A stretch of 64,000 nucleotides of DNA, from assembly GCA_002221725.1 (NCBI GenBank), contig NJFT01000059.1, positions 1 to 64,000 on the forward strand. Direction: 5' to 3'. Numbering within the stretch: position 1 is the first letter of the stretch; each line of letters begins with the position of its first letter. Positions 10,979 to 21,499 of the stretch are shown here, in pieces. Source of the stretch: Scedosporium boydii (Eukaryota; Ascomycota; Sordariomycetes; Microascales; Microascaceae). The position numbers were made by a program, and so were the translations under genes. Under the pieces are notes generated by a model. It saw nothing but the letters and a program-made list of their open reading frames with translations, searched no databases and was not told the DNA's origin.

Positions 10979-11932
10979 TACACGCGGTTCTGGGTTATAT
11001 TGTAGACTGGCGGGTGCAAGGCTGCCTATTGCCTAGTGATGCGAAGGTTTCTTGGTCTTAGGTGTGTGTGTGTGTGCGACTTTGGGAATGGAAGGCCGAT
11101 CAATTGATGATGGCCTTGTGAGTCAACCCCACTGCGAAGTCGTTGAAGGACTAGGACGGACTGGATGGGATCGCAAGATTTCGATGCTCCGTTCCTCGAG
11201 GACAGAGACGGAGAGAGAGTTGGTCAATCTTTATTGGCCAATTGAGAGCTGGGAGTCGCTGGGAGTCGCTGGGTGATGCTGATCGTGTTTGTACAAGTAC
11301 GAAGTACAATAATGAATGGCGAAGGATTGATTGATGTAATCAATCGCGAATAAGGATAAGAATATTGACCAGAAATAAGAATAAGAATAAGAATAATCCT
11401 ATTCCAACAATTTGAACTGCCTCAGGACATCGCCAAACTTACAAATCAGGCACTCCCAATTTCTCACTCATCCAAGTCTCCAAGTCTCTCGTCTGCATCT
11501 CCATCTCCATCAATTCCTCACTCGCCCATTCACACCCCAAAAAAGATCAATTGATGTCTCTCATCATCATCATCACATGCCCTCCTCGAAATTGATCCTC
11601 TAAATGCGGCATTTGTCCGCGTGTCCTCGTGTCCGCCCCTCCTTCATCACCGAAATCGAATTCCCTTTTTCGTCGTCCTCCAAACTTCGCGGTACAATCC
11701 GTCACACTCGACTCCACAATGTCCCCTAAAACCAGGCTCCCGCCCTGAACGGCAACGCTAATCGCAGCAAGATCTTTCCTCCTCTCCCCGCCAGGGAAAG
11801 AAAAAAAAAAATTAAAATAGAATACACAGCTAGAAAAAGAGCCATTTCCATCTGGAACCCACCAGCTCAACCCTTCTCTCCGACGCACCCTCCTCCGTCC
11901 TCGGCCTCTCCACAAAAAAAATATCTTCAATC
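10979..11932. other. Intergenic region with short repeats
   Basis: About 950 bp upstream of the pantothenate synthetase gene. It holds an (AATAAG)n microsatellite near 11370-11396, a GGGAGTCGCT tandem near 11247-11275, and C/T-rich promoter-like DNA from 11440 to 11930. No gene is supported. Confidence 0.5.
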
Positions 11933-13162
11933 ATGGGCCGGCTGCCCTCGCGCCTCGGCACCGCCCTCCTCCGGGCATCCAAACCCTCCCCAACCCTCTG
12001 CGCCGCCGCCGCTCCTCTCCAGTCCTCCACCTCCGTCCTCGCCCTCCGTCACCCTCCGCCGACCGCTCCCCGAAGAACCCTCACCACCAGCCCACCCCTA
12101 CACGCCTGCAAAATGCCCTCCTCCCACGAAACCATCCCCACCACCTCCATCCGCGTCCTCCGTACCGTCCCCTCCCTCCGCGCCTTCCGCGACCCCCTCG
12201 TCCACAGCCACCGCCTCGTCGGCCTGGTCCCCACAATGGGCGCCCTCCACGAGGGCCACTTCTCCCTCATCCGCCTCGCCGCCCGCGAGAACCACCACGT
12301 CATCGTCAGCATCTACCTCAACCCGGCCCAGTTCGGCGCCTCCGAGGACTTCGCCTCCTACCCTTCCACCTGGGCCGCCGACGTCGCAGCCATCGCGAAG
12401 CTGGATCGCGAATTGGCCGAGGATGGGGCGAACCTCGGTCGCGTGTCCGCCGTCTTCGCGCCCTCCACGGCCGACATGTACCCCGAGGGGTTCCCCGGAC
12501 AGGAGGTCGATTCGAAGGGTAGTTTTGTGTCCATAACCCCCGTCGGGGAGGTTCTGGAGGGAAAGAGCCGGCCGACCTTCTTCCGCGGCGTCGCCACCGT
12601 CTGCATGAAACTCTTCAATGCCGTCCGCCCGGATAGAGTCTACTTCGGCCAAAAGGACGCCCAGCAAACCGTCATTATCCGCCGGCTCGTCCGCGACTTC
12701 CTCATGCCCATCGACGTCGTCATCGGCCCCACCATGCGTGACCCCGACGGCCTAGCCCAGAGCTCGCGGAACGCGTACCTCGGCACCAGGAGACGCGCCG
12801 TGGCCACCGTGCTTAGCAGGGCTCTCAAGGCCGCCGAGAACGTGTACGTCGGGGCTGGCGTGGCTGATAGCGCGGCCATCCTCGATGCCGCGAGGGGTGT
12901 GTTGCAGACGACGCTTGACGAGCAGAATGCGCTGCCGCCGGCCAAGAGGGTGCGGTATGTCGTGGACTACATCTCTGTGGCGGATCCGGACACCATGCAG
13001 GAAGTGGACGTCGTGGACTCCGAGAGGGGTGCCATCTTGAGCGGGGCGATTAGGATGCTGGAGGTTGAGGAGCCGTGGGAGGGTGAGGACTTGGGGCATA
13101 GTGGTGGGCCGCCGGTGAGGTTGATTGATAATATTCGCCTGCTGCCGAGGTCGAAGGAGTGA
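11933..13162 (+). CDS. Pantothenate synthetase (pantoate--beta-alanine ligase)
   Basis: An intronless 409-residue frame of the PanC/Pan6 family. These enzymes condense pantoate and beta-alanine with ATP to make pantothenate, the precursor of coenzyme A. Visible signatures are the HIGH-like ATP site PTMGALHEGH, YLNPAQFGASEDF, the pantoate-side segment SRPTFFRGVATVCMKLF, YFGQKDAQQ and the KMSKS-like region DGLAQSSRNAYL. The first 60 residues are Ala/Ser/Arg/Pro-rich without acidic residues (MGRLPSRLGTALLRASKPS), which looks like a mitochondrial presequence. A second Met (MPSSHETIPT) about 60 codons in could give a cytosolic form. Codon use is strongly C-ending, as in conserved genes. The downstream gene converges on it. 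Confidence 0.93.
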   Translation: MGRLPSRLGTALLRASKPSPTLCAAAAPLQSSTSVLALRHPPPTAPRRTLTTSPPLHACKMPSSHETIPTTSIRVLRTVPSLRAFRDPLVHSHRLVGLVPTMGALHEGHFSLIRLAARENHHVIVSIYLNPAQFGASEDFASYPSTWAADVAAIAKLDRELAEDGANLGRVSAVFAPSTADMYPEGFPGQEVDSKGSFVSITPVGEVLEGKSRPTFFRGVATVCMKLFNAVRPDRVYFGQKDAQQTVIIRRLVRDFLMPIDVVIGPTMRDPDGLAQSSRNAYLGTRRRAVATVLSRALKAAENVYVGAGVADSAAILDAARGVLQTTLDEQNALPPAKRVRYVVDYISVADPDTMQEVDVVDSERGAILSGAIRMLEVEEPWEGEDLGHSGGPPVRLIDNIRLLPRSKE

Positions 13163-13485
13163 GCGAGTGAGGCAGAGACGGGAATTGATCTATCTTTGGT
13201 TCTAGATTCATGTATATATACGTGCGTGTGTTTTTATTTTTTTTCCCATTCTTGTTTGCATTTAACTCGTTTTGGCATTGAAGCCGAGGTGTGTTATGGA
13301 ATGCTGCCGAAGGGCCATTCTAGATATAGTCTGCTTTTGGCGACATAGACTAGATAGAGGATGCTTGGAGCTGATACAGGCGTCGAATGCATATATATTT
13401 ACATTATTCATGCGAGATACAACTTCTGCTCCTCTCAATGCTTAACGTCACAATGGCTACTCACACACTCCCACTGCTACTACAA
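13163..13485. other. Convergent 3' intergenic region
   Basis: About 320 bp between the convergent pantothenate synthetase and acyltransferase genes, AT-rich with T runs near 13230. It presumably holds both polyadenylation regions. Nothing else is seen. Confidence 0.45.
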
Positions 13486-16166
13486 CTACAAATGCGCCCT
13501 CCCCGCCAACTTCTTCCTCCCACTCCCCTCCCTCACCTTCCTCCTCAACGTCTCCGCATCCTCCCTACTCAACCGATGCGGCACATTCCCTTTATCCTCC
13601 TTGGCCTCCTCCATGAGCTTCCTCCCCAACCCATCCGTCAAATGCAGAACCCGCGTGCTCACCGTCGCCCCGTCGCGCCTATTCTTCCCCTCGCGCCGCG
13701 ACGACGCGATCTTCTCCGTGAAATCCCAGAGCCGGCCCGACGCGAGGAGGGATCCGTCGGAGGCGTCGCGGGGCGGACACCACTCGGGCGCGAGACGGAG
13801 GCGAGGGGGAACCTTGGGGATCTTGGACGGGACGACTTGGAGGATGCCTTCTTCTTCGAAGCGTTGGAATGAGTTTTTGATGGTTTCTTTGTTGACGGCT
13901 TCGAAGTAGCTGAGGTCGCCTTGGTGGTAGAGCGTTTTGCCGAGCTTGGAAAAGAATCTTAGTTTCTGATGTATGCCGAGATAAGAAGAGAGCATGGAAG
14001 CCAACTTACCAATTGGGCACTGTTCTGGGCCTTCGCTACCTCCACCCAGACATCCTCCTTCTCGCCGACAGGAGGCGACAAACCCATCAGCGACACAGCA
14101 GCAAGCCAACTAGCCTCAATGAACGGCCATATAAGGAAACAGTAAAAATCGTAATTCTCCCGCCCAGCACGCCGCTCTTCATCCGAAAGCCCCGCCTTGA
14201 TAATCTTCCCGGTGGCCGGATCTCGCTCGAGGTAAATGACATTATCCGCCTCGAGCCCGCGCAGCGTCTTTTCGAGGTTGACCACCAGACCTTCGCCTGA
14301 GAAGATGAACTCGCCGCGGAAGAGCGACGACAGGAAGAGCACCTGGTCGAGGAGGTCCTGGTAGGAAATGTCCTGGTTCGCGGGGCCGCCGCCTCGCTTT
14401 ATGCGCGTGTACATGGCCGCGCTGACGAGGGCTTCGGAGACGAAGAGGTGGATCGTCATGTTGCGGTAAAAGGAGAGCTGGAAGCGATCGACGGCGTAGT
14501 AGGTGGGTTCGGGCAATCCCTCGACGACGCCGACGAGGTCCTTACCGAGGACGTCGAGACCACGTTCGATGATTTCGGAGAGCGGCGCGTTGCCGAAATG
14601 TGCGACTCGGCCGCCCTTGGCTCGCACTCGGCATGTTAGCCACTCGACGCGGCGGACCAGCTCCGCCTTTCCAACACCTCGGCCTCGAAGAGTCAGGAGC
14701 ACAGTGCCGATCAGCGCCGTGGGCATGACGACTGAGACGTCGTTGATATCAGAGAGGACTCGGTAGCCTAACGTTCGAAGGAGCTTCTGCCGGACTGCGA
14801 CGACTTGCGGATCTTTCATGTTGAGCTGGAAGTTCGAAGGAGACGGTGTCAATTTGGTGAGTTGGTCGTTGATAAATGTGCGTAGACTCCAGGGCTCATG
14901 GAAGCGGACGTCTACCCTTCCTAGCCGGAGCGAGAGGACGGAGGAGCCGCCTGTGAGGAAGTCGGCCAGGTTCTCCTTCTTCTTGGGAACACCAAGGAGC
15001 TCGGTCACGTAACCCTCGGTCTCAATGACCTTGTCGTACTGCGTGCTGACTGGGCAGATGATGGCGTCCTCGACTCGTCCAGATAGGAGACTGTCCAGAA
15101 TAAAACTCAGGATACCGAACTTGGGCGGAAGAAGCTTGCCAGTCCGAGACCGGCCGCCTTCGATAAAGCATTCGAAATTGTAGCCGCCCTGAAGCAGCGT
15201 ATCGATATAAGTCTGAACGAGGGTGGTGTAAAGCATATCGTCTCCAAAAGACCGTCGAATCCAAAAAGCCCCGGCATTCTGCAGGAATTGCCCCACGACG
15301 GGGAAGTTGAGGTTATCGCCAGCGACAACGTTCGGTAACGACAGGCCTAACCTGTAGCAAATGACTTGGAGCGAGACGTAGTCGACATGCGACCTGTGGC
15401 ATGGCAGAAAGATGATGCTCTGCTTCTTCCTCTCGGCAATCTCGGCCACCTTCCTCAGTCGCACGACCTCCTCGCTGGACACGTGGATGCCCTGGTGATA
15501 TGCGCGGAGCGTCAACTGCGTGACGAGGTAGTACGCCCCTCTGATAAACGCCTTGCTCTCGAACTTGCAAATCATGTTGTCCGTGAGCTTCTCGGCGACC
15601 TGCTGAAGACCCGCTTCGAGAGCGGATCGACGCTGGGACCGCTTGATGGCATAGTTCGGATCCTGCTTATCCAAAAGACCTTCCTTCTCTTCGACGGCTA
15701 TCCGTTTCTCGGAGAGCTCGGCGATGCGCGACTGGAGGAGGGGAGCGGAGAGGATCTGGCCCTTCATCTGCTCGGAAAAGCCGGGGTAGAAGACGGGCTG
15801 ACCGATTATGTTGTCGTATGCGCGCCATCCTGTGCCGGAGACGTAGAGGGAGACTTCGCGGAGGAATCTATGAGGAGGAACCGGGAGTGGTTAGCTGTGG
15901 TGCTTCCCACCTGGTTCGACAAGCTCGGGTCATAAAACAAGAGAGAGAAAAGAAAAAGAAGTAAAAAGCTGAAAAAAGGGACAATGGTGGCTAGCTCACT
16001 GCAATGGCTCGGATCGAAAACGAACAGTGTTCTTCATAAGTGCATGTTCCTTCTCGCCACTGCGCTCCCTCGACTCGACAAAACCGCTGGGCTGGAGAGT
16101 GATTTCATCTCCGAGGATCTGGAGGTCCGGGGCCAGGGTGTCGGAGTTGTCGCTCGCTGACGCCAT
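13486..16166 (-). CDS. Glycerol-3-phosphate / dihydroxyacetone-phosphate acyltransferase (PlsB/GNPAT type)
   Basis: Three exons (16000-16166, 14010-15867, 13486-13965) give 834 residues; introns are GTGAGC...ATAG and GTAAGT...TCAG and all phases match. The acyltransferase block has motif I HRSHVDY (about 213-219), the IRRSFG region, motif III FIEGGRSRTGK (EGGRS near 292-296) and the ICPVSTQYDKV segment. These are diagnostic of the PlsB/GPAT/DHAPAT family, which adds the first acyl chain in glycerolipid or ether-lipid synthesis. A long C-terminal region follows, as in PlsB and peroxisomal GNPAT. Length exceeds animal GNPAT and is near bacterial PlsB. I see no strong membrane anchor at the N-terminus. 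The terminal residues AHL could hint at a weak peroxisomal signal, but this is uncertain. It shares its upstream region with the divergent pop4 gene. Confidence 0.88.
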
Positions 16167-16822
16167 GGCTGGCCGAGGTGCGAGGTGCGAGGTGGGTGCG
16201 TGCAGGGAGGGCGGAAGCAGCAGCGGCGGGATGAAGAATCTGGAGATTTGGAGAGATGCCAATTGATGGGAAGGGAAAGCAATTGATGGGCGCAGGTTCT
16301 TCACATTGATTTGCAGCCAAGCAAATTGGAGAAGACAGGGTCTTGCGGGCAGAATTTAAGAGTCCGAGTGGTCGAATGAGAGCTGGGGAAAGAGCAATGG
16401 GGTCGGGATTAAAAGGACTGGGGAATGTCGGGGATTGTCGAGGGGTTCTCCAGATTTCGGCAGGTGCTCCTCTCGTGAGCGGAAAGTGGAACCGGGAATA
16501 TCCACTCGAAGCATGTGAATTGGATGACGCTAACGCAGAGAGGAGGAAGGCGCTGTGGGGTAACCAGATGGGATGGGTACGTACACAGGTATTAAGGTAC
16601 AATTGTAATCAGTGCAGTCACACCGCCTGACCTTCCGGGCATTGGCCTGTGCTGTTGCCAAGTCTTGTCCCGCCCAGAGAAAAAAAGAGCACGGCCATCT
16701 AAAAACCACAAAATCAGCACTCTGTTTCCCGCAACGACCAGGAAGCCTCCATTCCTGGCGACACGACGAGCATCATCCGCTCCCTCCAGCCAGCCTGCCA
16801 TGGGTGCCCATAGCCCTCCGAT
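16167..16822. promoter_or_regulatory. Shared divergent promoter region (acyltransferase / pop4)
   Basis: About 655 bp separate the divergent start codons. No TATA box is obvious. The sequence is GA/CT-mixed, as is common for housekeeping bidirectional promoters. No other gene is supported. Confidence 0.45.
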
Positions 16823-17554
16823 ATGACGAGCAACACCGGACCGCCCGTAGTGCAGGCTCTCCTCGCGCGAGCGCACTCCCCCGACAGCGCCAACCGAATC
16901 TACAGCGAAAAAATCCAATACCGCCCCCTCCTCCTCCGACCCTCCTCTCCGCCCCCGACAAATGCGCGAGATGCCCGCCGAAAAGCGCGCCAACTCGAGA
17001 AGCAAAAAAGGAAGCAGAAGCCCAAACCGTTATCGGCGAGCGAACGCCGCCAGCTCGGCCTCTACGAAGTGCCCCGCGACAAAGCCAAGTATGCTCTCTT
17101 CGAGCCTCTGAACAAGCTCTGGCTGGGATATATTCGCGAAACACTGGGGAACGATGTTTATAGACGGAGCCCGGACACTGCGCAGAAACTTACGAGCGCG
17201 GATTTTCATGGCGCCGAGGTGGAGGTTTGTCGCAGCGGATGCGTGAGTAGGGTGGGCGTGAAAGGGATTGTAATCAAGGACTCGCGGTTTGTTTTTGATA
17301 TAGTTACGAAGAGGAACCAGATTAAGACAATTCCTAAAGAGGGAACAGTCTTTAGGGTTGTTGTCCCGGTGGAGGTAAAGGTGCCGCCTACAATAACAGA
17401 CGGGGCAGCGGAGGGCGAGGCTGCTCCAACGGAGACAAAGGAGAAGATCAAGGTGGAAGACTTTGTTTTCGAGATACATGGAGATCAATTCCTCTACAGG
17501 GCAGCCGATCGAGCCAACAAGAAGTTCAAGAGTCACTTTTCGAAAGCTCTTTGA
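16823..17554 (+). CDS. pop4: Ribonuclease P/MRP protein subunit Pop4 (Rpp29)
   Basis: An intronless frame of 243 residues. The N-terminal third is basic and coiled (ARRKARQLEKQKRKQKPKP). The C-terminal part matches the Rpp29/Pop4 Sm-like beta-barrel: LWLGYIRETLG, then LTSADFHGAEVEVCRSGCVSRVGVKGIVIKDSRFVF as separate recognisable segments, TIPKEGTVFRVVVPVEV, FEIHGDQFLYRAADRANKKFK. The family binds RNase P and RNase MRP RNA and acts in tRNA 5' processing and pre-rRNA cleavage in the nucleus. An insertion of about 25 acidic/Pro residues (ITDGAAEGEAAPTE) lies between the last strands. Length is close to other fungal Pop4 proteins. The start was chosen as the first Met giving a colinear N-terminus. 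Confidence 0.92.
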   Translation: MTSNTGPPVVQALLARAHSPDSANRIYSEKIQYRPLLLRPSSPPPTNARDARRKARQLEKQKRKQKPKPLSASERRQLGLYEVPRDKAKYALFEPLNKLWLGYIRETLGNDVYRRSPDTAQKLTSADFHGAEVEVCRSGCVSRVGVKGIVIKDSRFVFDIVTKRNQIKTIPKEGTVFRVVVPVEVKVPPTITDGAAEGEAAPTETKEKIKVEDFVFEIHGDQFLYRAADRANKKFKSHFSKAL

Positions 17555-18043
17555 GAGCTTAGGATAGTACCAAGACAATGCCTTCTAGGATACTGGGGAG
17601 ATGTGGTGATGGAGTCATGGGCTGGCTGGCTGTGTCATTGCCATCCCAGCCTGGCAGCATGAGATGGCATGCTCTTCTTCCCTCTGGATCTACAAGCAGA
17701 GCTGTAGAATGGGTTAATTGTAATAGTAACAATTTTGAAGTTGAGCAATGAATCATTATAATGGCCATGCATTTCACTCATTGTCACAATGTTCAAACTG
17801 TCCTTTCCTTAGCTCTTACACCTTCAATTCTTTTTTGTTTTTTTCTCCTTTCTAAAGTGCTGGAGACTTATCTCATCTTTTGTCCTCTTAACTGCAGAGT
17901 TCCTACCACCCTTTGATTGATGGGTAGAGGTCTTGGTGGATGACTGGATGCCGATCTTAATTCCTGCAGAAATTGCTGGGGTGCAGTGGTACTTGGTTAA
18001 TAGGGCCGGATAAGAAAGTGCAATGCCAACCAACAAGCGAATC
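17555..18043. other. Intergenic region between pop4 and tRNA-Arg
   Basis: About 490 bp with no supported gene. The pop4 3' flank has AT-rich runs near 17720-17760 and a T-rich stretch near 17830. Confidence 0.45.
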
Positions 18044-18126
18044 GGGCGGCTGGCGCAATGGTAGCGCGTTGCTCTCCTATTAAGAGCACCAAGCAAAGGT
18101 TGCAAGTTCGAGTCTTGCGTCGCTCG
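18044..18126 (+). tRNA. tRNA-Arg (anticodon CCU), intron-containing
   Basis: A full cloverleaf can be folded. The acceptor stem GGGCGGC pairs with GTCGCTC (two G-U pairs) with discriminator G. The D stem is GCGC/GCGC around AATGGTA. The anticodon stem TTGCT/AGCAA frames CT-CCT-A with an 11-nt intron at 18080-18090, in the canonical position after base 37. A 5-nt variable loop and a T arm GCAAG-TTCGAGT-CTTGC complete it. The anticodon is 18076-18078. A T-run follows within 15 bases, as expected for Pol III termination. It decodes AGG. Confidence 0.95.
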
Positions 18127-18936
18127 CTTCATTTTTTGCCTTCCTTTGTCATCTTTTTTTATTTTTATTTCTTCTTTTCTTTTTTTGCACCACTTCATCC
18201 CCATGGGTTTTGTTTTTTCATTTTATTTAGTTTATTATTGTATTATTATTCCGATATTCCTACTAGAAGTCGGTTTAAAAGTGTAGTTACTGCCACGAAC
18301 GACGACGAGGACTGCACTTTAATTTTCAGTGTCCGTCATCAGTGATCTGTGGTTGAGAGAGAGACCGTCTTCCAGCAGCGATTGAAGCAAACATCCGGGT
18401 CACACAGCATCTGAGCATGAATCCGAGAAATTTTTGATGGTGCCACTCAGGGCAGGCACAGTTACGCGACGCGGTCATCTTCGAAGTTTGTCTTGGGTCG
18501 CGTCAGCTTGCGTCCCGACTTCTGGCGCTTAGCATCGCACCTGCCATTAGTGTGGAAGGGTGAGAGCAATTCTGGACTTGAGTGAGGCAGACGTGCGACC
18601 TCAAGCTGCGGGCGCAATCAGTCAATCAATCGAGGCAATCGAAGCAGAGCCATCGGGCCTGATGATAGGAGGTGGACATAAGGGCAATCACTGCACGAGA
18701 CGCGAGAAGTGTCTTTACTTGAAAGGGGACTCAATTCGATGTTCAATTCATCTGGACCACTGAACGACTCCTTACTCTCTGTCGCCCATTAAACACCAGC
18801 CCTGCCTGATCGCGAAGAAATCAATGAAAAAAACAAATCCCCTGCCCTGTCCGATGGAATACGTATGCGTCAAGTCCAAGTGGCTGACGAAAAAAAAAAA
18901 AAAAAAAATCAAAAATCGGTGTGCTCCTTCTCCAAA
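18127..18936. other. Intergenic region
   Basis: About 800 bp of 3' flank for the tRNA and for the minus-strand chromatin-like gene, with T-rich tracts at 18130-18190 and an A-run at 18890-18908. No gene is supported. Confidence 0.45.
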
Positions 18937-19050
18937 TCAGATGTCCTGCTGGGCCATCTCGACATCAGCCTCATCCTCAGCGGGCTTCTAATCAGGCTGA
19001 ACGGACTTGTCGTCATCCTTCGAGGCGTTCTCAACAGAAACCTCGGGTTT
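18937..19050 (-). other. In-frame coding-like extension beyond TAG of the chromatin-like gene
   Basis: Directly after the TAG that ends the preceding frame (19051-19053), the same frame reads 20 residues of the same lysine/acidic type (KPEVSVENASKDDDKSVQPD). It then meets a second TAG (18988-18990), reads 16 more (KPAEDEADVEMAQQDI) and ends at TGA (18937-18939). The first extension block repeats the motif EVSAENAS found just before the first stop, so it is clearly former or conditional coding sequence. Both stops have the setting Asp-TAG-Lys-Pro. It may be a 3'UTR relic, a stop-codon readthrough extension or a site of sequence error. Confidence 0.6.
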
Positions 19051-19841
19051 CTAGTCATCTCCCGAGGCGTTCTCAGCAGAAACCTCGGCCTTCTCGTCGT
19101 CCTTGGTGTTCTTGGAGGCGCCTCCAGCCTCAGCCGTAGCCGTAACCTCAGCAGCCTCGTTGGCCGCCTTCTTCATAGCACCCTTGCGGTCAGCAGCAGA
19201 AGTGGCAGTCGATTTACCCTGAAGAGGAGAGGTCTTGCGCTTGCGGCCGCGGGGAGTAGCCTTCTTGGCGCTGCCAGCGGCGGCCTCCCCCTCGGCATCG
19301 CCGGCGTTCTCCTCGGCGGTGTCGGTGGCAGCCTTGCGCTTACGCTTGGTGGGCGTCTTCTTGACGGGAGTAGTGGTCTCGCTGGCGCCACCTTCGGCGT
19401 CCTTGAAGTACTTGCGCTTGATGGCGCACCACGAAGCGCGGCCGCTGGCGACGGTGGTGAAGCCGCCAAGCTCGGCGAACTTGGTGTAGTCAATCTACGT
19501 ATTTGTGAGTCAGCATTGGTGTTGAGTCATCTTTGAGATTGATTGTGATGGGTGTAATGGAGACACGAAAGATGAAGAGGAGGCGGGGGCAGAGGCTTCG
19601 GACGGTTCCGTTTGGGGGAAGTAGAAGCTTGTTTGGGGTAGAGATTTCTGGAGATACTCACGGAAGCGTCCTTGATGGACTGGAAAGCCAGGTAGATGAG
19701 CTCCAACTCCCGCTGGGTGGGAGTCGGGCCGGCAGCGGGCTTCACAGCCTGAGACGAGGTGTTACCAGCGGGCTTTGCAGCCGGGGTAGAGGGGATATCG
19801 GCAGGCTTTGCAGCCGAAGACGAGGCGTTGTTCTCAGCCAT
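19051..19841 (-). CDS. Lysine-rich, histone-H1-like nuclear protein
   Basis: Two exons, 19662-19841 and 19051-19494, give 207 residues; the intron is GTGAGT...GTAG, phase 0. The N-terminus is Ala/Pro/Ser-rich with near-repeats of AAKPA. A small conserved core follows (QRELELIYLAFQSIKDAS, then IDYTKFAELGGFTTVASGRA and CAIKRKYFKD), which looks like a helical DNA-binding module seen in fungal proteins often labelled histone H1-like. The rest is a disordered tail rich in Lys/Ala/Glu with basic clusters KKTPTKRKRK and TPRGRKRK that would serve as nuclear signals and AT-hook-like contacts. I infer a chromatin role; no activity can be assigned. The start at 19841 has a good context (CAACAATGGCT) and gives the expected N-terminus; upstream in-frame Mets lie in the leader. 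The tail continues in frame past the stop codon. Confidence 0.8.
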
Positions 19842-21499
19842 TGTTGATGGATTGTTGTGATGTTGTCGAGATGTTTGGGTCGAGTGAGTTGAGTGGAAAC
19901 AGAGTCGAGGGGGTGACAAGAAGAGTTGTTTGGGGTTTGGAGAGGTGTCAAGGAGAAAGATGGGAAGAGGGTTTTTGAACTGGGAGAAGAAGCAGGCTTG
20001 GTTTTTGAAGGATAAGGCAAAGGTCAAGAGAGAAAGAGCACGCTGCATCTTTATTGCACATGCCCTGATCTTTATTGAGAAGCATAAGGCGAGTGCAACA
20101 GGCTTCTGTTCATGGGAGGTGGTTTCCAGAATCATCTAGCCCATTGCCTTTACATCGGAGGATGTGATGCCATTCACGAGGCAGGACATTTGGGACATAT
20201 GATGTGGTAGTGAACTGAATTGGGTAGGCTGCACTGCCCAAGAAGGTTCTGCTTTGATTTCGAGGCGTATCCTGTGCCTTCCTCGTGATGAGAGTCCATT
20301 TGAAGTTGCTCATTTAGACAGGCATGTGAGGAACTGGCAGCGATGATAAAGGAGCTTGAAGGATCATGACGTTACTGGATTAGGAGTTCAGAAGCAATCT
20401 CTAAGGTATGTCGAGTAAGGCTGGAAGGTGGCCAGCTCTACCCATCAGGCTTTAAGTGGAAGGGTTTGGTTTATGTTACTAACTTCTAGTTTATCTAGAT
20501 CTGTCTCTTCATTTCTCGGTATGGAATTCACAATTTCTTTCTGAATGTCTGTCTCTGTGATTGAGAGACATGTTCAAGTGGGAGCTTAATGCTTTTGGAA
20601 ACATCCTCCAGTCATCTACTGCCTGCTAGGGTGGACAATGGAACAAGAGGCAGGAAGCTACTCGAAGACCGATGGTGCCAAGAGAGTTATTTTGAGGGTC
20701 TGACCAAAGAAGAATGAAATCAGGCATGCGTTCGACCGGGACTCGGTGGTAGGATATATTTGACAGGAACCAATTCGAACCGAGAAGACGGGATGGAACC
20801 CCCATGAACAAAAGAGGCACTTCATCCAAATGGGAGTTCTCCTCTGCCGGCAGAAATTGATTGATCTTTCGCCGTGGATATTAACCGCAATCTGGTATTC
20901 GCCCTCTTCCGCATTGGCAAGCTATGCCGAAGAGCGAATTTACTCTAAAAATGTCCTAGAATATTCCCGACACGGCCTTCGGTTGGCTGCCGGCGTCGAG
21001 CGCTTCGCATTTCTGGTACTCTCTTCATCAGGCGCCAAGAAGGATCTCCATATGATGGCAATGTATAGAATGGCTCCCCCTGTCAGCATGAAGAACCTTG
21101 CCTTTTCCCTAATATGTTGACTTTATATCATCTGCAGGATCTAATGCCCGTTTTTATGGCAGCTATGCGTATACGGGCTGTCGGTACCGGTGTTGAACTG
21201 ACCAGCGCGAATCGAGGATATAAATAAATAAGACAAGTCCGCGTTCAGCTCAAGCTCCTCTTGGCGCATGTCGGCGGCGGCGGCGACGGCAACGAAAAAG
21301 TGCTTTATTTATTTGACGTTTTCCCTATCCCAAGGCTCGATCCGAGCTCTCCAGATGCTCATGGTGACTGCTTCCCCTGTGGCTGTCAATTGCTTGCTAC
21401 CTAACATCTTACCATCTTATGTTTGCCTACTAGAGCCTTTGGAGGTGGTCTTGTCTTCAGGGCATACGGCTTTGGGTTTCTGTCTACTACGACGCAATA
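19842..21499. other. Intergenic region, no gene supported
   Basis: About 1.65 kb. It begins with the leader and promoter of the chromatin-like gene and ends with that of the DUF4360 gene. Open frames inside have no recognisable domains. No tRNA or repeat is found. Confidence 0.45.

Noticed and set aside
12098..12667. 189-residue minus-strand frame opposite pantothenate synthetase
   Set aside because: Gly/Asp/Val-rich translation of a C-ending codon-biased gene on the other strand; no recognisable family.
19527..20135. Upstream 202-residue extension of the chromatin-like gene
   Set aside because: It reads through the leader and into the intron; the N-terminal part is low-complexity and the start at 19841 gives the expected protein.
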